Assembly: GCF_023161665.1 (NCBI RefSeq)
Contig: NZ_JALNTW010000006.1
Coordinates: 62,001 to 126,000 of the forward strand
Direction of reading: 5' to 3'
DNA: 64,000 nucleotides
Source of the DNA: Shewanella sp. 1CM18E
GTDB taxonomy: Bacteria; Pseudomonadota; Gammaproteobacteria; Enterobacterales; Shewanellaceae
Positions 52,116 to 62,206 of this stretch are shown here, in pieces (position 1 is the stretch's first letter; every line of letters starts with the position of its first letter). Both the position numbers and the translations under genes were made by a program. The notes beneath the pieces were generated by a model. The model had not been told where the DNA came from. It worked only from the letters and a program-made list of their open reading frames with translations, and did no database searches.

Positions 52116-52862
52116 TTAAACCATGTACATGCCGCCATTCACGTGAAGAGTTTCTCCAGTGATGTAAGCAGCAGAGTCGGACGCTAAAAAGAGGACTGCG
52201 TTTGCAATTTCCTGCGCCTGACCAAGCCTTTCCATTGGCACTTGCGACATAATAGCTTTTTGCTGGTCTTCCGTCAGCTCATCTGTCATGTCAGTCTGGA
52301 TAAATCCAGGAGCAATAGCATTAACTGTAATTTGACGAGATGCAACCTCTCTTGCAAGAGATTTTGTAAATCCGATCAAACCAGCTTTAGCTGCAGAGTA
52401 GTTAGTTTGCCCTGCATTGCCCATTGTGCCTACAACAGAACCAATATTGATGATGCGTCCATTACGCTTTTTCATCATTGGTCTCATTACCGCTTTTGAG
52501 GTGCGGAACAAAGATGTTAGGTTGGTATCTAGGATATCATTCCATTCATCATCTTTCATTCGTATTAACAAATTGTCACGAGTAATACCGGCGTTATTGA
52601 CTAAAATATCAACATCACCCGCTTTTTCTTTAATCGTTTCAAACAAGGCTTTTACTGAGTCGCCATCAGTCACGTTTAAAACAAGACCATGACCTTTGTC
52701 GCCTAAATAAGCTTGAATCGCTTCTGCACCGCGCTCACTTGTTGCCGTGCCAATAACCACTGCACCAGCTGAAACCAATGTTTCTGCAACTGCACGGCCA
52801 ATACCACGGCTAGCGCCAGTGACTAGAGCGACTTTCCCCGTCAGATCAAAACTAATACTCAT
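52116..52862 (-). CDS. fabG: 3-oxoacyl-ACP reductase
   Basis: SDR-family NADPH enzyme, 248 aa. TGASRGIGRAVAETL cofactor loop, NNAGITRDNLL and catalytic YSAAKAGLIGFTKSLA (YxxxK) are intact. Follows fabD by 9 bp. Confidence 0.97.
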   Translation of the reverse strand: MSISFDLTGKVALVTGASRGIGRAVAETLVSAGAVVIGTATSERGAEAIQAYLGDKGHGLVLNVTDGDSVKALFETIKEKAGDVDILVNNAGITRDNLLIRMKDDEWNDILDTNLTSLFRTSKAVMRPMMKKRNGRIINIGSVVGTMGNAGQTNYSAAKAGLIGFTKSLAREVASRQITVNAIAPGFIQTDMTDELTEDQQKAIMSQVPMERLGQAQEIANAVLFLASDSAAYITGETLHVNGGMYMV

Positions 52863-52871
52863 TAAATTTCC

Positions 52872-53798
52872 TTATGCGGTCAATGCCGTTAATGATGCTT
52901 CATCGTTTACAGCTTGCGCTGAAAGTGAGCGATTAATGCGTTTTGTTAGACCAGTTAATACTTTACCCGGTCCAATTTCAAACAAATTAGTGGTACCGTT
53001 TGACGCCATTAGCTCAACTGTTTCTGACCAGCGAACTGGGCAGTATAACTGACGAACTAGTGCGTCTTTAATCTCGTCAGCAGATGTAGGGCTTGCTACA
53101 TCAACATTGTTAATCACTTTTACAGCAGGCGTATTAAACGCGATATCTGCTAATGCTTCTGCAAGTTTATCTGCTGCAGGCTTCATTAATTGACAATGTG
53201 ACGGCACGCTAACTGGTAATGCAACAGCCATTTTTGCGCCGTTAGCTTTACATAAAGCAGCAGCACGCTCAACCGCGGCTTTTTCACCTGCGATAACCAC
53301 TTGACCAGGGCTATTGTAGTTAACAGGGCTAACTACAGCGCCTTCTGCGGCCTCAAGGCACGCTTTAGCAATCGCGTCATTATCTAAACCGATAATGGCA
53401 AACATCGCGCCAGTTCCAGCAGGAACAGCTTGCTGCATTAATTGGCCACGCAGCTCAACAAGTTTAATTGCCGCTTCAAAATCAATCACGCCAGCACAAA
53501 CTAATGCAGAGTACTCACCTAAGCTATGGCCAGCCATCACACTTGGTGCAGCTTTGCCTGATGCTAAATATGCGCGGTAAATGGCGACACTTGCAGCTAA
53601 TAAAGCAGGCTGAGTCTTGTCAGTTTCATTTAATGTTTCAACTGGTCCTTCTTGAACCAATTGCCATAAATCGTAACCTAATACACTGCTTGCCTGAGCA
53701 AAGGTTTCACCGATAACTGCTTGTGAATGTGCAAGTTCGGCCAACATGCCTAATGCTTGCGAACCTTGCCCTGGGAATACAAAAGCCGTATTTTCCAT
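52872..53798 (-). CDS. fabD: Malonyl-CoA:ACP transacylase
   Basis: Loads malonyl onto ACP. 308 aa. Active-site Ser in MAGHSLGEYSALVCAG; the N-terminal FVFPGQGSQALGM is typical; His in SVPSHCQLMKPA. Confidence 0.97.
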   Translation of the reverse strand: MENTAFVFPGQGSQALGMLAELAHSQAVIGETFAQASSVLGYDLWQLVQEGPVETLNETDKTQPALLAASVAIYRAYLASGKAAPSVMAGHSLGEYSALVCAGVIDFEAAIKLVELRGQLMQQAVPAGTGAMFAIIGLDNDAIAKACLEAAEGAVVSPVNYNSPGQVVIAGEKAAVERAAALCKANGAKMAVALPVSVPSHCQLMKPAADKLAEALADIAFNTPAVKVINNVDVASPTSADEIKDALVRQLYCPVRWSETVELMASNGTTNLFEIGPGKVLTGLTKRINRSLSAQAVNDEASLTALTA

Positions 53799-53851
53799 AT
53801 TTATCTACCTTTAAATCCGCGTCTACTTATTAAAATAAATTCGAACGTTAA

Positions 53852-54811
53852 TTAAAAACGAACTAAAGCACTTCCCCAGGCAAATCCTGCGCCGAAGGCT
53901 TCAAGTAATAATAATTGGCCACGCTTAATACGTCCGTCTCTCACCGCTTCGTCAAGCGCAATCGGCACAGAGGCAGCAGACGTATTGCCGTGTTTAGCAA
54001 GCGTTAATACCACCTTATCTAAGCTCATATCTAGCTTTTTGGCAGTCGCTTTAATAATTCTAAAGTTCGCTTGATGCGGCACTAGCCAGTCGATTTCTGA
54101 TTTTTCAACATTGTTGTGGCGCAGTGTTTCTGTCACTACATGAGATAGCTGAGTCACGGCAACTTTAAATACATCATTGCCTTTCATTGTCATATAACCA
54201 ACAGCTTCCGATGTTTCACCTTTACGCGGCGGGATCGAGCACTTTAACAAATCGCCTTGACGGCCATCAGCAAAGATATGCGTTGAGATAATCCCTGGCT
54301 CTTCAGAGCGACCAACGACTGCTGCACCAGCACCGTCACCAAATAAAATGATGGTTGAGCGGTCTTCTGGCTCACATAAGCGCGACAATACGTCAGCACC
54401 AATCACAAGTACATTTCTTGCTACGCCAGACTTAACGTATTGATCAGCGACAGATAAGGCATACACAAAGCCTGAACATGCGGCTGCAATATCAAATGCA
54501 GGAATAGTGTGAATACCTAGCATGGCTTGTATTTCACATGCCGCAGCAGGAAACGCATTGCTTGCACTTGTGGTACCACAAACAATCATGTCAATCTCAG
54601 ATGCGTCAATGCCTGCCATTTCAATGGCTTTAAGCGCAGCTTGGTATCCCATAGTAGCAACAGTTTCATCTGCTGCTGCGATTCGACGTTCAGAAATACC
54701 AGTACGTTCTACGATCCACTGATCAGTTGTTTCAACCATCTTTTCAAGATCGAGATTACTGCGCACTTGCACGGGTAGATAACTACCAGTACCAAGAATT
54801 TTTGTATGCAT
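53852..54811 (-). CDS. fabH: Beta-ketoacyl-ACP synthase III
   Basis: Starts each fatty acid chain from acetyl-CoA and malonyl-ACP. 319 aa. Cys in [13 protein letters not shown], His in [11 protein letters not shown] and Asn in [12 protein letters not shown]. Follows plsX by 10 bp. Confidence 0.97.
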   Translation of the reverse strand: MHTKILGTGSYLPVQVRSNLDLEKMVETTDQWIVERTGISERRIAAADETVATMGYQAALKAIEMAGIDASEIDMIVCGTTSASNAFPAAACEIQAMLGIHTIPAFDIAAACSGFVYALSVADQYVKSGVARNVLVIGADVLSRLCEPEDRSTIILFGDGAGAAVVGRSEEPGIISTHIFADGRQGDLLKCSIPPRKGETSEAVGYMTMKGNDVFKVAVTQLSHVVTETLRHNNVEKSEIDWLVPHQANFRIIKATAKKLDMSLDKVVLTLAKHGNTSAASVPIALDEAVRDGRIKRGQLLLLEAFGAGFAWGSALVRF

Positions 54812-54821
54812 AAGGAATTTA

Positions 54822-55850
54822 TCAGCTATTAATGTCTAAAAGAATCGACTCAAGACGATCTTCAATCATCTGTGGGAGTCGACGTTGTGCTTCGGTTACT
54901 GCCAAAGTAATTGCTTGTAAAAAAGCAGCTTCGTCTGCACACCCATGACTTTTTACTACAATTCCGCGCAATCCTATCAGACTTGCACCATTATAGTGGT
55001 CGGGGTTCATCTGATTTAACAAGGAACGTATGCGTGGCGCGATGATTTTTGAGAGAAGGCGCACAAAAAAGCCTTGGCTTAGGCTCTTTCTTAGCTGATG
55101 CACTAATAAACGTGCAATACCCTCAGAGGTTTTCAAAGTGATATTTCCAACAAAACCATCACAAACAATCACATCTACGTTGCCAGAGTAAATCTCATCA
55201 CCCTCAATAAACCCGGTATAGTTTATTTGAGGAATTTGTTGCAGTAGTTGACCAGCTTGTTGAACCTGATCATTACCTTTAATTTCTTCTATGCCCACAT
55301 TAAGTAAAGCGACCTTTGGCGCGACAGTTTTATCAACTGTTTCGCAAAGCACCGACCCCATGACTGCAAATTGAAATAAGGTTTCGGAGTCACAAGAAAC
55401 GTTAGCACCTAAGTCTAGTAGATAAACTGGCGTATTATTTACCGCGGGTAAACAACTCACAAGTGCAGGTCGGTCAATGCCCGGTAATGTTTTAAGCAGC
55501 ACTTTGGACATAGCCATTAATGCGCCTGTATTACCAGCACTTAAGCAAGCTTGAGCTTTGCCGTCACGCACTAGCTCTATGGCTAAACGCATTGAACTTT
55601 GCTTGCGGTTTCTTAAGGCGTGCACAGGTCGATCAGACATAGTCACCACTTCGGTGGTATGTTTAATCTCAATTCGGCGTGTTAATGCCGGTTCGGCAGA
55701 TGCTAAATGTTCGTCTATTTGGGTTTTATCACCCACTAGTACGATTTTTAGGAGGGGGTTTAAGCGAAGTGCCTGCAAAGTTGCAGGCACTGTGATGCGG
55801 GGACCAAAGTCGCCCCCCATCGCATCTAACGCAAGCGTCAGATTTGTCAT
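54822..55850 (-). CDS. plsX: Phosphate acyltransferase PlsX
   Basis: Makes acyl-phosphate from acyl-ACP for phospholipid synthesis. 342 aa. N-terminal [12 protein letters not shown] and [12 protein letters not shown] are characteristic. Follows rpmF. Confidence 0.97.
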   Translation of the reverse strand: MTNLTLALDAMGGDFGPRITVPATLQALRLNPLLKIVLVGDKTQIDEHLASAEPALTRRIEIKHTTEVVTMSDRPVHALRNRKQSSMRLAIELVRDGKAQACLSAGNTGALMAMSKVLLKTLPGIDRPALVSCLPAVNNTPVYLLDLGANVSCDSETLFQFAVMGSVLCETVDKTVAPKVALLNVGIEEIKGNDQVQQAGQLLQQIPQINYTGFIEGDEIYSGNVDVIVCDGFVGNITLKTSEGIARLLVHQLRKSLSQGFFVRLLSKIIAPRIRSLLNQMNPDHYNGASLIGLRGIVVKSHGCADEAAFLQAITLAVTEAQRRLPQMIEDRLESILLDINS

Positions 55851-55865
55851 AAGGGTCTCAACAAA

Positions 55866-56036
55866 TTACTTGTTGATAACCTTTTGACCACGGTAGAAAC
55901 CGTCCGCAGTCACGTTGTGACGACGGTGAAGTTCACCACTCGTTGCATCCACAGATAATTGAGCTGTGCTCAAAGAATCGTGTGAACGACGCATTCCGCG
56001 CTTAGAACGAGATTTTTTATTCTGTTGTACAGCCAT
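55866..56036 (-). CDS. rpmF: 50S ribosomal protein L32
   Basis: 56 aa: starts [20 protein letters not shown], the standard L32 N-terminus, and ends YRGQKVINK. Too short for most ORF cut-offs. It sits between yceD and plsX, as in E. coli. The usual C-terminal zinc-finger cysteines are absent, as in the gammaproteobacterial form. Confidence 0.96.
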   Translation of the reverse strand: MAVQQNKKSRSKRGMRRSHDSLSTAQLSVDATSGELHRRHNVTADGFYRGQKVINK

Positions 56037-56053
56037 TGGCCCTGTCTCCTAGA

Positions 56054-56578
56054 TTACTTGCTCTTCAGTTTTTCTAACACTGCAAACGGATTTGGACGCT
56101 CCTCTTGAGCGGGTTCGATCTCGCCTACAACTATGTCTTGCTTACCTAGATGACAATCTTCATTCTCATGCATGGCAATCAAAGGCATAGCAATTATCAA
56201 TTCATCTTCAATCAATTGATGTAGACGAATTTCGCCAATTTCATTGCACTCAATAGGCTCATACGCATCCGGGAGCTCATCGATTTCAGCTTCAGTCTTA
56301 CAAAGTCCAAAACTAAACTCGACCGTAACCTCAGTGGTAAATAGTGTCATACAACGTTGACAATCCAGAGTGAGCTCCGTCACAGCCTTCCCGTTAAGGT
56401 AGACTATCCCCTGTATATCTACGCCGCATTCAAGCGACACTGCCACGTCAGAACAGTCGCCGGCACATAATTCATTTAATCGCTTTAACTGCTTACCAGG
56501 CACCATGCCTTCATATGAAATCTGGCTACTGGCAGCGCGAACGGGATCAATTGAAACCGGTATCTTTACTGTTTGCAT
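56054..56578 (-). CDS. yceD: 23S rRNA accumulation protein YceD
   Basis: 174 aa. DUF177 family, with CQRCMTLF and a conserved acidic middle region; needed for normal 23S rRNA accumulation. It heads the rpmF-fab cluster, 17 bp before rpmF. Confidence 0.92.
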   Translation of the reverse strand: MQTVKIPVSIDPVRAASSQISYEGMVPGKQLKRLNELCAGDCSDVAVSLECGVDIQGIVYLNGKAVTELTLDCQRCMTLFTTEVTVEFSFGLCKTEAEIDELPDAYEPIECNEIGEIRLHQLIEDELIIAMPLIAMHENEDCHLGKQDIVVGEIEPAQEERPNPFAVLEKLKSK

Positions 56579-56905
56579 AAGGCGCGCATATTACCGTGAA
56601 ATTCCACAAAGTCAATACCCTCATATGATTGCATTAAATTATTGCTTACTTCATCGGCTAAGTGAGTTGTTAGGTGGCCGCATTATATAAGAAAGGCGAC
56701 CGTCATGACATTAATTTTCACGTACAAAATAGTCTAAGTGTTCGTAAAAGCATCGGCTTAATCGATACTTTAGAATTAATCTGCACTATTGCAGGACCAG
56801 CCCAACAGATTAACTCCATGATTAAAGATAGACCATTTACCCATTTGAGCCTGCTTTTACTGCTTATATGGCGATTAGAGACAAGATCCTAAAGGGTTAA
56901 GTTGT
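56579..56905. other. Intergenic region upstream of yceD
   Basis: 327 bp containing the promoter of the yceD-fab cluster. A 72-codon plus-strand frame at 56674-56892 has no RBS and is not called. No repeat or hairpin of note. Confidence 0.45.
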
Positions 56906-57097
56906 TCATGATTCGTCTCTTTGTATTCCAGACGCCCAGTGCACAACGACATGATCGAGCTTTGCGATAACTTCTCGAGCTAATGCCCCGAGTACCATTG
57001 CGGCTATTATAGTCGGATAAAAAGGACGACTAACATCACCGCTTAAATGCACTACAACCGACAACATAATAATGATGGCTAACCATAACTTGAACAT
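56906..57097 (-). CDS. Small membrane protein of unknown function
   Basis: 63 aa. One or two hydrophobic helices (about 4-20 and 28-45) and a hydrophilic C-terminus. AGGAG lies 6 bases before the ATG, an excellent ribosome binding site, and supports a real gene. No family recognised. On the same strand as yceD, downstream of nothing obvious. Confidence 0.55.
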   Translation of the reverse strand: MFKLWLAIIIMLSVVVHLSGDVSRPFYPTIIAAMVLGALAREVIAKLDHVVVHWASGIQRDES

Positions 57098-57427
57098 AGA
57101 TAACTCCTGTTGCAGAACGAACCTTCACAAACACAAAGACCTTGATGTGTAATCACGGCTTAAGATAGCGGAATTAGCTGTATACGAGCTTAACATGTCA
57201 CGATTACATCAATTAGTATTGATAAACGATGTAATTTGACACCAGATCTAAATCTAGTTCGAATGGATTCCAGAGAACAATAGAAAAAGACTCACTGCTC
57301 CCTTGCAAGCTTTGCGCTTATTGCCCTTTTTAGCGATAATCCGCTGCGTTATAAAAACTCCGCCCATCAAAGGCGATAAACGATGGTATTGAAGCCAAGC
57401 TAACCATAAACCAATAAGGCCTATTTC
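57098..57427. other. Divergent region small gene / maf
   Basis: 330 bp; promoters for both neighbours are expected. An antisense open frame that reaches into maf is considered a shadow. Confidence 0.45.
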
Positions 57428-58009
57428 ATGTCCGCTCCGATTGTACTTGCATCGACCTCCCCTTTTAGACAGCAACTTCTTAAAAAACTTCAACTGCCAT
57501 TTACCTGTTGTTCTCCTGAAGTTGATGAAACAGCCTTAGACAATGAGTCACCAACAGAATTAGTGTTGCGCTTAGCCAATAGTAAAGCTGCGGCTGGCCT
57601 TGAGCAGCATCCAGGGAAAGTCGTCATTGGTTCAGATCAAGTTGCTGTTATTGATGGCAAGATAATAGGTAAACCATTAAATCGTGAGACGGCAATTAAA
57701 CAATTAACCGCAGCAAGTGGCAAAGCCATCACCTTTTACACCGGGCTTGCACTACACAACGGTGCTAACGGCCAACAAGATGCCATTGTCGAGCCTTTTG
57801 TAGTGCATTTTCGAACATTGACGAATAAACAGATCTGTAACTACGTTGATATGGAGCAGCCTTTTTACTGCGCTGGTAGCTTTAAAAGTGAAGGACTTGG
57901 CATTGCATTATTTGAAAAGCTTGAAGGGAAAGATCCTAATACCTTAATCGGCCTGCCTTTGATCTCACTGATTGATTTACTAAATAAGCAAGGAATTGAT
58001 GTTATCTAG
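57428..58009 (+). CDS. Maf-family nucleotide pyrophosphatase (YceF-type)
   Basis: 193 aa. Hydrolyses modified or non-canonical nucleoside triphosphates; YceF prefers 7-methyl-[18 protein letters not shown] and the [13 protein letters not shown] motif are the Maf signatures. It sits beside the yceD-rpmF cluster, as in E. coli (yceF-yceD), but divergently. Confidence 0.9.
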   Translation: MSAPIVLASTSPFRQQLLKKLQLPFTCCSPEVDETALDNESPTELVLRLANSKAAAGLEQHPGKVVIGSDQVAVIDGKIIGKPLNRETAIKQLTAASGKAITFYTGLALHNGANGQQDAIVEPFVVHFRTLTNKQICNYVDMEQPFYCAGSFKSEGLGIALFEKLEGKDPNTLIGLPLISLIDLLNKQGIDVI

Positions 58010-58234
58010 CAGTGGTGCAGGCTCCTCAAATTAGGAGCTTGCTGTAACAATCAAAAAATCCATTAAGCAAAAACAAAATAACCAGCAGATTAGTGCTTAC
58101 TCAACTAAAATTAACCTAACAAATTTGGGGCTACGGCCACCTATGGCTGTCAGCGGGAGTATAATTCCCACGGCAAACAAAGCATTAATGCGAGTTTATC
58201 AGTTTGCCGCTGACGTAACGGTTGAGAATGGACT

Positions 58235-59599
58235 ATGACCAACATTGAGGAAGCGTTAGCATTACTTGCTGCACCTTATACAGATGAACGCTTCTTTATC
58301 CGAGCGCTAAGCGCATTAACTTTAGTGACCCAGTGTCGCTGGGCGGGGTTTGCACGCCCATCTGAGCGTCCCGGATTTGGTGAAGTCATTGCTTTTTGTG
58401 ACGGTAAAAAAAGCCTTCCTAGTTTTGAGTTTGAACTGAAAGGCTCCCCTTGCGAGCAAGTTTATTGGCAAACCGAAAAGTGCCACCTTATTTTCAGTCA
58501 TGATCTACAAAATCGATTTCCAGACTTCCCGCTACTTAAGTCTCTTGACGCACATAGTTATCAAGCAGAGAAAATTGTAAACAATAATGGCAATGTACTC
58601 GGGCATATTTTCGTTTTAGATCAATTACCACAAACAGAAAATACCAAGTCAAAAGAGTTTTTCAGGCTATTAGCCCAACGTATTGGTGTTGAGTACCACC
58701 GTCATATATTGACTCAAGAACTAATACAGCATCAGGAGATGATCACCAGCTCAGAGCAATACATGTCTTTTGTCGATACTCATTACATATATAGAGTGGT
58801 TTCTAAAGGCTATGAGTCACTGTTTAACTTACCTCAAGAGCAGATAATTGGTAAGGCTGTTACAGAGTTACACGGACAGCCAGTATTTGAAGGACAAATT
58901 AAACCGTTACTCGATAGATGTTTTTTAGGAGAGCAAATAAAAACCCAAGTTTGGATCCATCCGCCCCATATTGAACAACCGATATTTCTCGATGTTCACC
59001 ATAACCCTTATTATGACGCCAATGGTAAAATTAAGGGGGCTATCGTTTCGGCACATAACATTACTGAACTTGAGAATGCCAAAAGTAAAGTGGAGTTTTT
59101 AGCCAATCATGACAGCTTAACAGGGCTAGCTAATCGACGTTCATTGTTTCAACAATTTGAGCAATTACTGGCAGTAGAAAACGATAGTCCTAATAAGGTC
59201 GCCATTGCTTACATCGATATTGATGATTTTAAATCAATTAATGACAACTTCGGTCACCAGATCGGCGACTTAGTATTAAAAGAGGTTGCTAGACTACTGA
59301 CTAGCATCTGTGCTCAACACGATACCGTTGCCAGAATTGGCGGAGATGAATTTGTATTGATCACAACATTTACTTGTGCGCAAACAGGCCCAAGCGGCCA
59401 AAGCTTGATCCATCGCTTACGAGAGCAATTACAACAAGCTTTATGCACCTCCTTAATTGTTGAAGGCAAGCGCATTAATGTCAGCGCCAGTATTGGCTTA
59501 CATCTTGTCACCGATACTTCAGCAGAGATCTCTGCGCTAATTAGCCATGCCGACAATGAAATGTTTAAATATAAGCAAAGTAACTGCGCTCAGCGTTAG
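58235..59599 (+). CDS. Diguanylate cyclase with GAF-like and PAS sensor domains
   Basis: 454 aa, soluble. An N-terminal GAF-like sensor (about 1-165), PAS (about 168-285) and GGDEF (about 290-450). Active-site GGDEF at 369-373, so it should make c-di-GMP. At the inhibitory I-site the RxxD motif is broken: Ala where Arg is expected (AQHD), so product inhibition may be absent. No EAL domain. ATG with GAGAATG upstream. Confidence 0.85.
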   Translation: MTNIEEALALLAAPYTDERFFIRALSALTLVTQCRWAGFARPSERPGFGEVIAFCDGKKSLPSFEFELKGSPCEQVYWQTEKCHLIFSHDLQNRFPDFPLLKSLDAHSYQAEKIVNNNGNVLGHIFVLDQLPQTENTKSKEFFRLLAQRIGVEYHRHILTQELIQHQEMITSSEQYMSFVDTHYIYRVVSKGYESLFNLPQEQIIGKAVTELHGQPVFEGQIKPLLDRCFLGEQIKTQVWIHPPHIEQPIFLDVHHNPYYDANGKIKGAIVSAHNITELENAKSKVEFLANHDSLTGLANRRSLFQQFEQLLAVENDSPNKVAIAYIDIDDFKSINDNFGHQIGDLVLKEVARLLTSICAQHDTVARIGGDEFVLITTFTCAQTGPSGQSLIHRLREQLQQALCTSLIVEGKRINVSASIGLHLVTDTSAEISALISHADNEMFKYKQSNCAQR

Positions 59600-60004
59600 T
59601 CGCTATGATCTCAAGATTAAATTTGCGAATGCTAATTCGAGCGAAACATTGTGAGCCCATGATTAGCAACCAACTCATGCCTAAAGCGCAAATTCTTTAA
59701 GTAAAGCTAGACTAACCGAAAATGCTTTGAGTAAAAGAGCCCTAAATATAAAGTTGTCTGAATATGAATGCGCTTACTAACAGAGCTCTGACACTGAGTA
59801 CAGTCAAACTAAAATCACTATTACAGCCAGTCTTTATTCAACGACAAACTCGCTGACAACTCGCTCATTCCTGCCTATCTATAGACCTGATTTAGCCAGG
59901 GTCTTAAACGAAAAAGGGCTATAACCACAGTTATAGCCCTCTAAAGATAACTAAACTCTCATGCTGAGTTGAAAACCAAAGCTAAATATCCGCTTTGTGT
60001 ATAG
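59600..60004. other. Intergenic region between the GGDEF gene and the HAD gene
   Basis: 405 bp between convergent genes. Apart from the terminator at 59909-59942 nothing is recognised. Confidence 0.5.
59909..59942 (-). terminator. Terminator of rluC-HAD unit
   Basis: Perfect 11-bp stem AGGGCTATAAC-CACA-GTTATAGCCCT. On the minus strand it is followed by TTTTTCG. Confidence 0.88.
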
Positions 60005-60652
60005 TTAACTACAGATATTCAGCAACTGGGTCGGATGATGGATAATCGCTTTTGGTTTTGCTTGCAATAATCGAGATTCACTATGCGCACCGTAACTCAC
60101 GCCTACAGAATCAACACCAGCGTTATTCGCCATATTTAAGTCATGCAACGAATCACCAACCATAAGTGCAGCCGCAGGCTTTACTTTTAGTTCTTCAAGC
60201 AATTCAAGGATCATATCAGGATTCGGTTTGCTCTTTGACTCATCTGCGCAGCGGCTCGATTCAAAGTGACGCCCAAGACCTGTTTCGTTAAGCACTCGAT
60301 TTAGCCCATTACGGCCCTTACCTGTGGCAACAGCTAAACGGTAATCTCGTGCGCTCAACTCAGTTAACAACGATTCACTGCCTTCAAATAACGGGCTTGG
60401 CGTCGTGTTCAGTGTTAAGTAATGCTCTTTATACGAATTAACCATAGGTTTAAAGTCAGTAACTGGCATCAATGGATAAAGCGTTTTAAATGCTTCCTCC
60501 ATAGAAAGACCAATAATATCTCTTACTGCTTGCTCAGATGGAACGTCTATCGACAGCGCATTTGCCATCTGCTGCATGCAAGTCACAATTTTACTGACAG
60601 AATCCATTAGGGTTCCATCCCAGTCAAAAATGATTAATTCGTAAGGCTTCAT
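60005..60652 (-). CDS. HAD-superfamily phosphatase (phosphoglycolate-phosphatase-like)
   Basis: 215 aa. Motif I IFDWDGTLMDS (nucleophile Asp), motif II VATGK, motif III lysine in KSKPNPDM, motif IV MVGDSLHDLNMA. The helical cap belongs to subclass I. Overlaps rluC by 4 bases (ATGA), so the two are translationally coupled. Substrate not determined. Confidence 0.88.
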   Translation of the reverse strand: MKPYELIIFDWDGTLMDSVSKIVTCMQQMANALSIDVPSEQAVRDIIGLSMEEAFKTLYPLMPVTDFKPMVNSYKEHYLTLNTTPSPLFEGSESLLTELSARDYRLAVATGKGRNGLNRVLNETGLGRHFESSRCADESKSKPNPDMILELLEELKVKPAAALMVGDSLHDLNMANNAGVDSVGVSYGAHSESRLLQAKPKAIIHHPTQLLNICS

Positions 60653-61608
60653 ACTTTCTTTAACTTCTTTAAGGTTGATTCGAGTATTGGGTCAAGTGGG
60701 GCTTTAACTTGCATCACTTCTTCCGTTTCTGGATGCGTAAACTTTAATTGCGCAGCATGCAGGAATAATCGATTTAATCCCTGTGCACGCATAGAGTCGT
60801 CAAACTTCTGTTCGCTGTACTTCTCATCGCAGGCGATTGGATGGCCCGCATATTGACAATGTACACGAATTTGATGTGTTCGGCCGGTAACTGGGCTTGC
60901 CTGAACTAGCGTCGAGTCGCTGTAGCGTTGCAAGATTTTATAACGCGTCTCAGACTCTTTACCTTCTTTATTAACTCGAACAATTCGCTCACCCGATTTA
61001 AGTGTCAGCTTTAACAATGGCGCTTTAACCACTTTATCGTGAGCTTGCCACTCACCACGAACAAGCGCGACATAGTCTTTCTGCATTTTCTTATATCTAA
61101 GTTGATCATGCAGGTGACGCAAGGCACTGCGTTTTTTAGCAATCAGTAACACGCCTGAGGTTTCTTTATCTAAACGGTGAACTAGCTCTAAAAACTTTTG
61201 CTGAGTTCTTAATGAACGCATTGCTTCAATTACGCCAAACTCAACACCGCTGCCACCATGAACAGCAATACCTGAAGGCTTATTCAATACAATAAGATAT
61301 TTATCTTCAAATAAGATCCGTTCTTCAAGCTGCGATACTTTAGTCAGTTTTGCTGATGGGCCCGGACGCCCTTCACTTTCGGAAACTCTTACTGGAGGCA
61401 CGCGCACCACATCGCCATCGGCCAATTTGTATTCTGGCTTAATACGTTTTTTGTTTACACGTACCTCGCCTTTACGCACGATCCTATAGATCATACTTTT
61501 AGGCACGCCTTTCAGTTTGGTTAAAAGAAAATTGTCGATACGTTGTCCAACGTGGTCTTCATCAATCGTGACCATTTGAACTTGTGCTTTTGGAGATGGA
61601 GTATTCAT
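60649..61608 (-). CDS. rluC: 23S rRNA pseudouridine(955/2504/2580) synthase
   Basis: 319 aa. N-terminal S4 RNA-binding domain (about 17-75), then the RluA-type synthase domain with the catalytic Asp in HRLDKETSGVLLIAKK and a C-terminal GRTHQIRVHCQYAGHPIACD. Divergent from rne, exactly as in E. coli. Confidence 0.96.
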   Translation of the reverse strand: MNTPSPKAQVQMVTIDEDHVGQRIDNFLLTKLKGVPKSMIYRIVRKGEVRVNKKRIKPEYKLADGDVVRVPPVRVSESEGRPGPSAKLTKVSQLEERILFEDKYLIVLNKPSGIAVHGGSGVEFGVIEAMRSLRTQQKFLELVHRLDKETSGVLLIAKKRSALRHLHDQLRYKKMQKDYVALVRGEWQAHDKVVKAPLLKLTLKSGERIVRVNKEGKESETRYKILQRYSDSTLVQASPVTGRTHQIRVHCQYAGHPIACDEKYSEQKFDDSMRAQGLNRLFLHAAQLKFTHPETEEVMQVKAPLDPILESTLKKLKKV

Positions 61609-62206
61609 GCTGCGCCGTTATGTATTTCGTTGCAGAGCATTGTACAACAACTCAAAAGAATTGTGCCTTTCCATTTGCTGATTTTATCTATTATTGCTAT
61701 ATTTCCCACGCTATCGCTGGTGTTCCATGGATAAAGTATCCTGTAGTCAGCGTTGCATGACGTTACAGCATGAGACTAAAAATGTTTATGTTTTGATAGT
61801 AAATCATTGATTTACGGGTCGTTGTATCAATAAAAAGGCCACCAATTTGCCTTCACGACTAAATCAAAGCGCAAGCCCAACTTACAACTGGTTTCTCTAC
61901 TGAAAACGCCCCCAATTTCGAAGAATAATTTTAACTTGTCGTCAGACGCTACCATTTCGAATTGGCATTACCGGAAAGTATTTAAGAATTTATGGGGTTG
62001 GTTGACATTTAACAACGAATTCCTTGTTTTTTGTAAACATAAAAAAATAAGCCATAAATAGGATGCGACACGCAGCGAATGCGTCTAACAGTTATGCGCA
62101 CCTTGCCTAGAGACCAGCCGTGAGGCTTCGTATTGTAATCCTAGGCCCGTAATGCAGTGAAATTTGTATCGTTTGATGACCTTATATAAAGAAGAATTAC
62201 GTCATC
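61609..62206 (+). promoter_or_regulatory. rluC/rne divergent promoters and long rne 5' leader
   Basis: About 600 bp without a gene. Near the rne start the plus strand can form a stem GCCTAG (62105-62110) with CTAGGC (62141-62146) enclosing the small hairpin GCC-GTGA-GGC (62117-62126). In E. coli a structured 5' UTR lets RNase E degrade its own mRNA; this leader is placed to do the same. Equivalence to the E. coli hp2 element is inferred, not shown. Confidence 0.55.

Noticed and set aside
56674..56892. 72-codon plus-strand ORF upstream of yceD
   Set aside because: No ribosome binding site and a composition typical of random noncoding frame; it overlaps the expected yceD promoter.
57254..57493. 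79-codon minus-strand ORF overlapping the start of maf
   Set aside because: It is antisense to maf and has no RBS; a shadow frame.
58017..58044. Hairpin GCTCCT...AGGAGC after maf as a terminator
   Set aside because: Only a short stem and no T run after it. Left uncalled.
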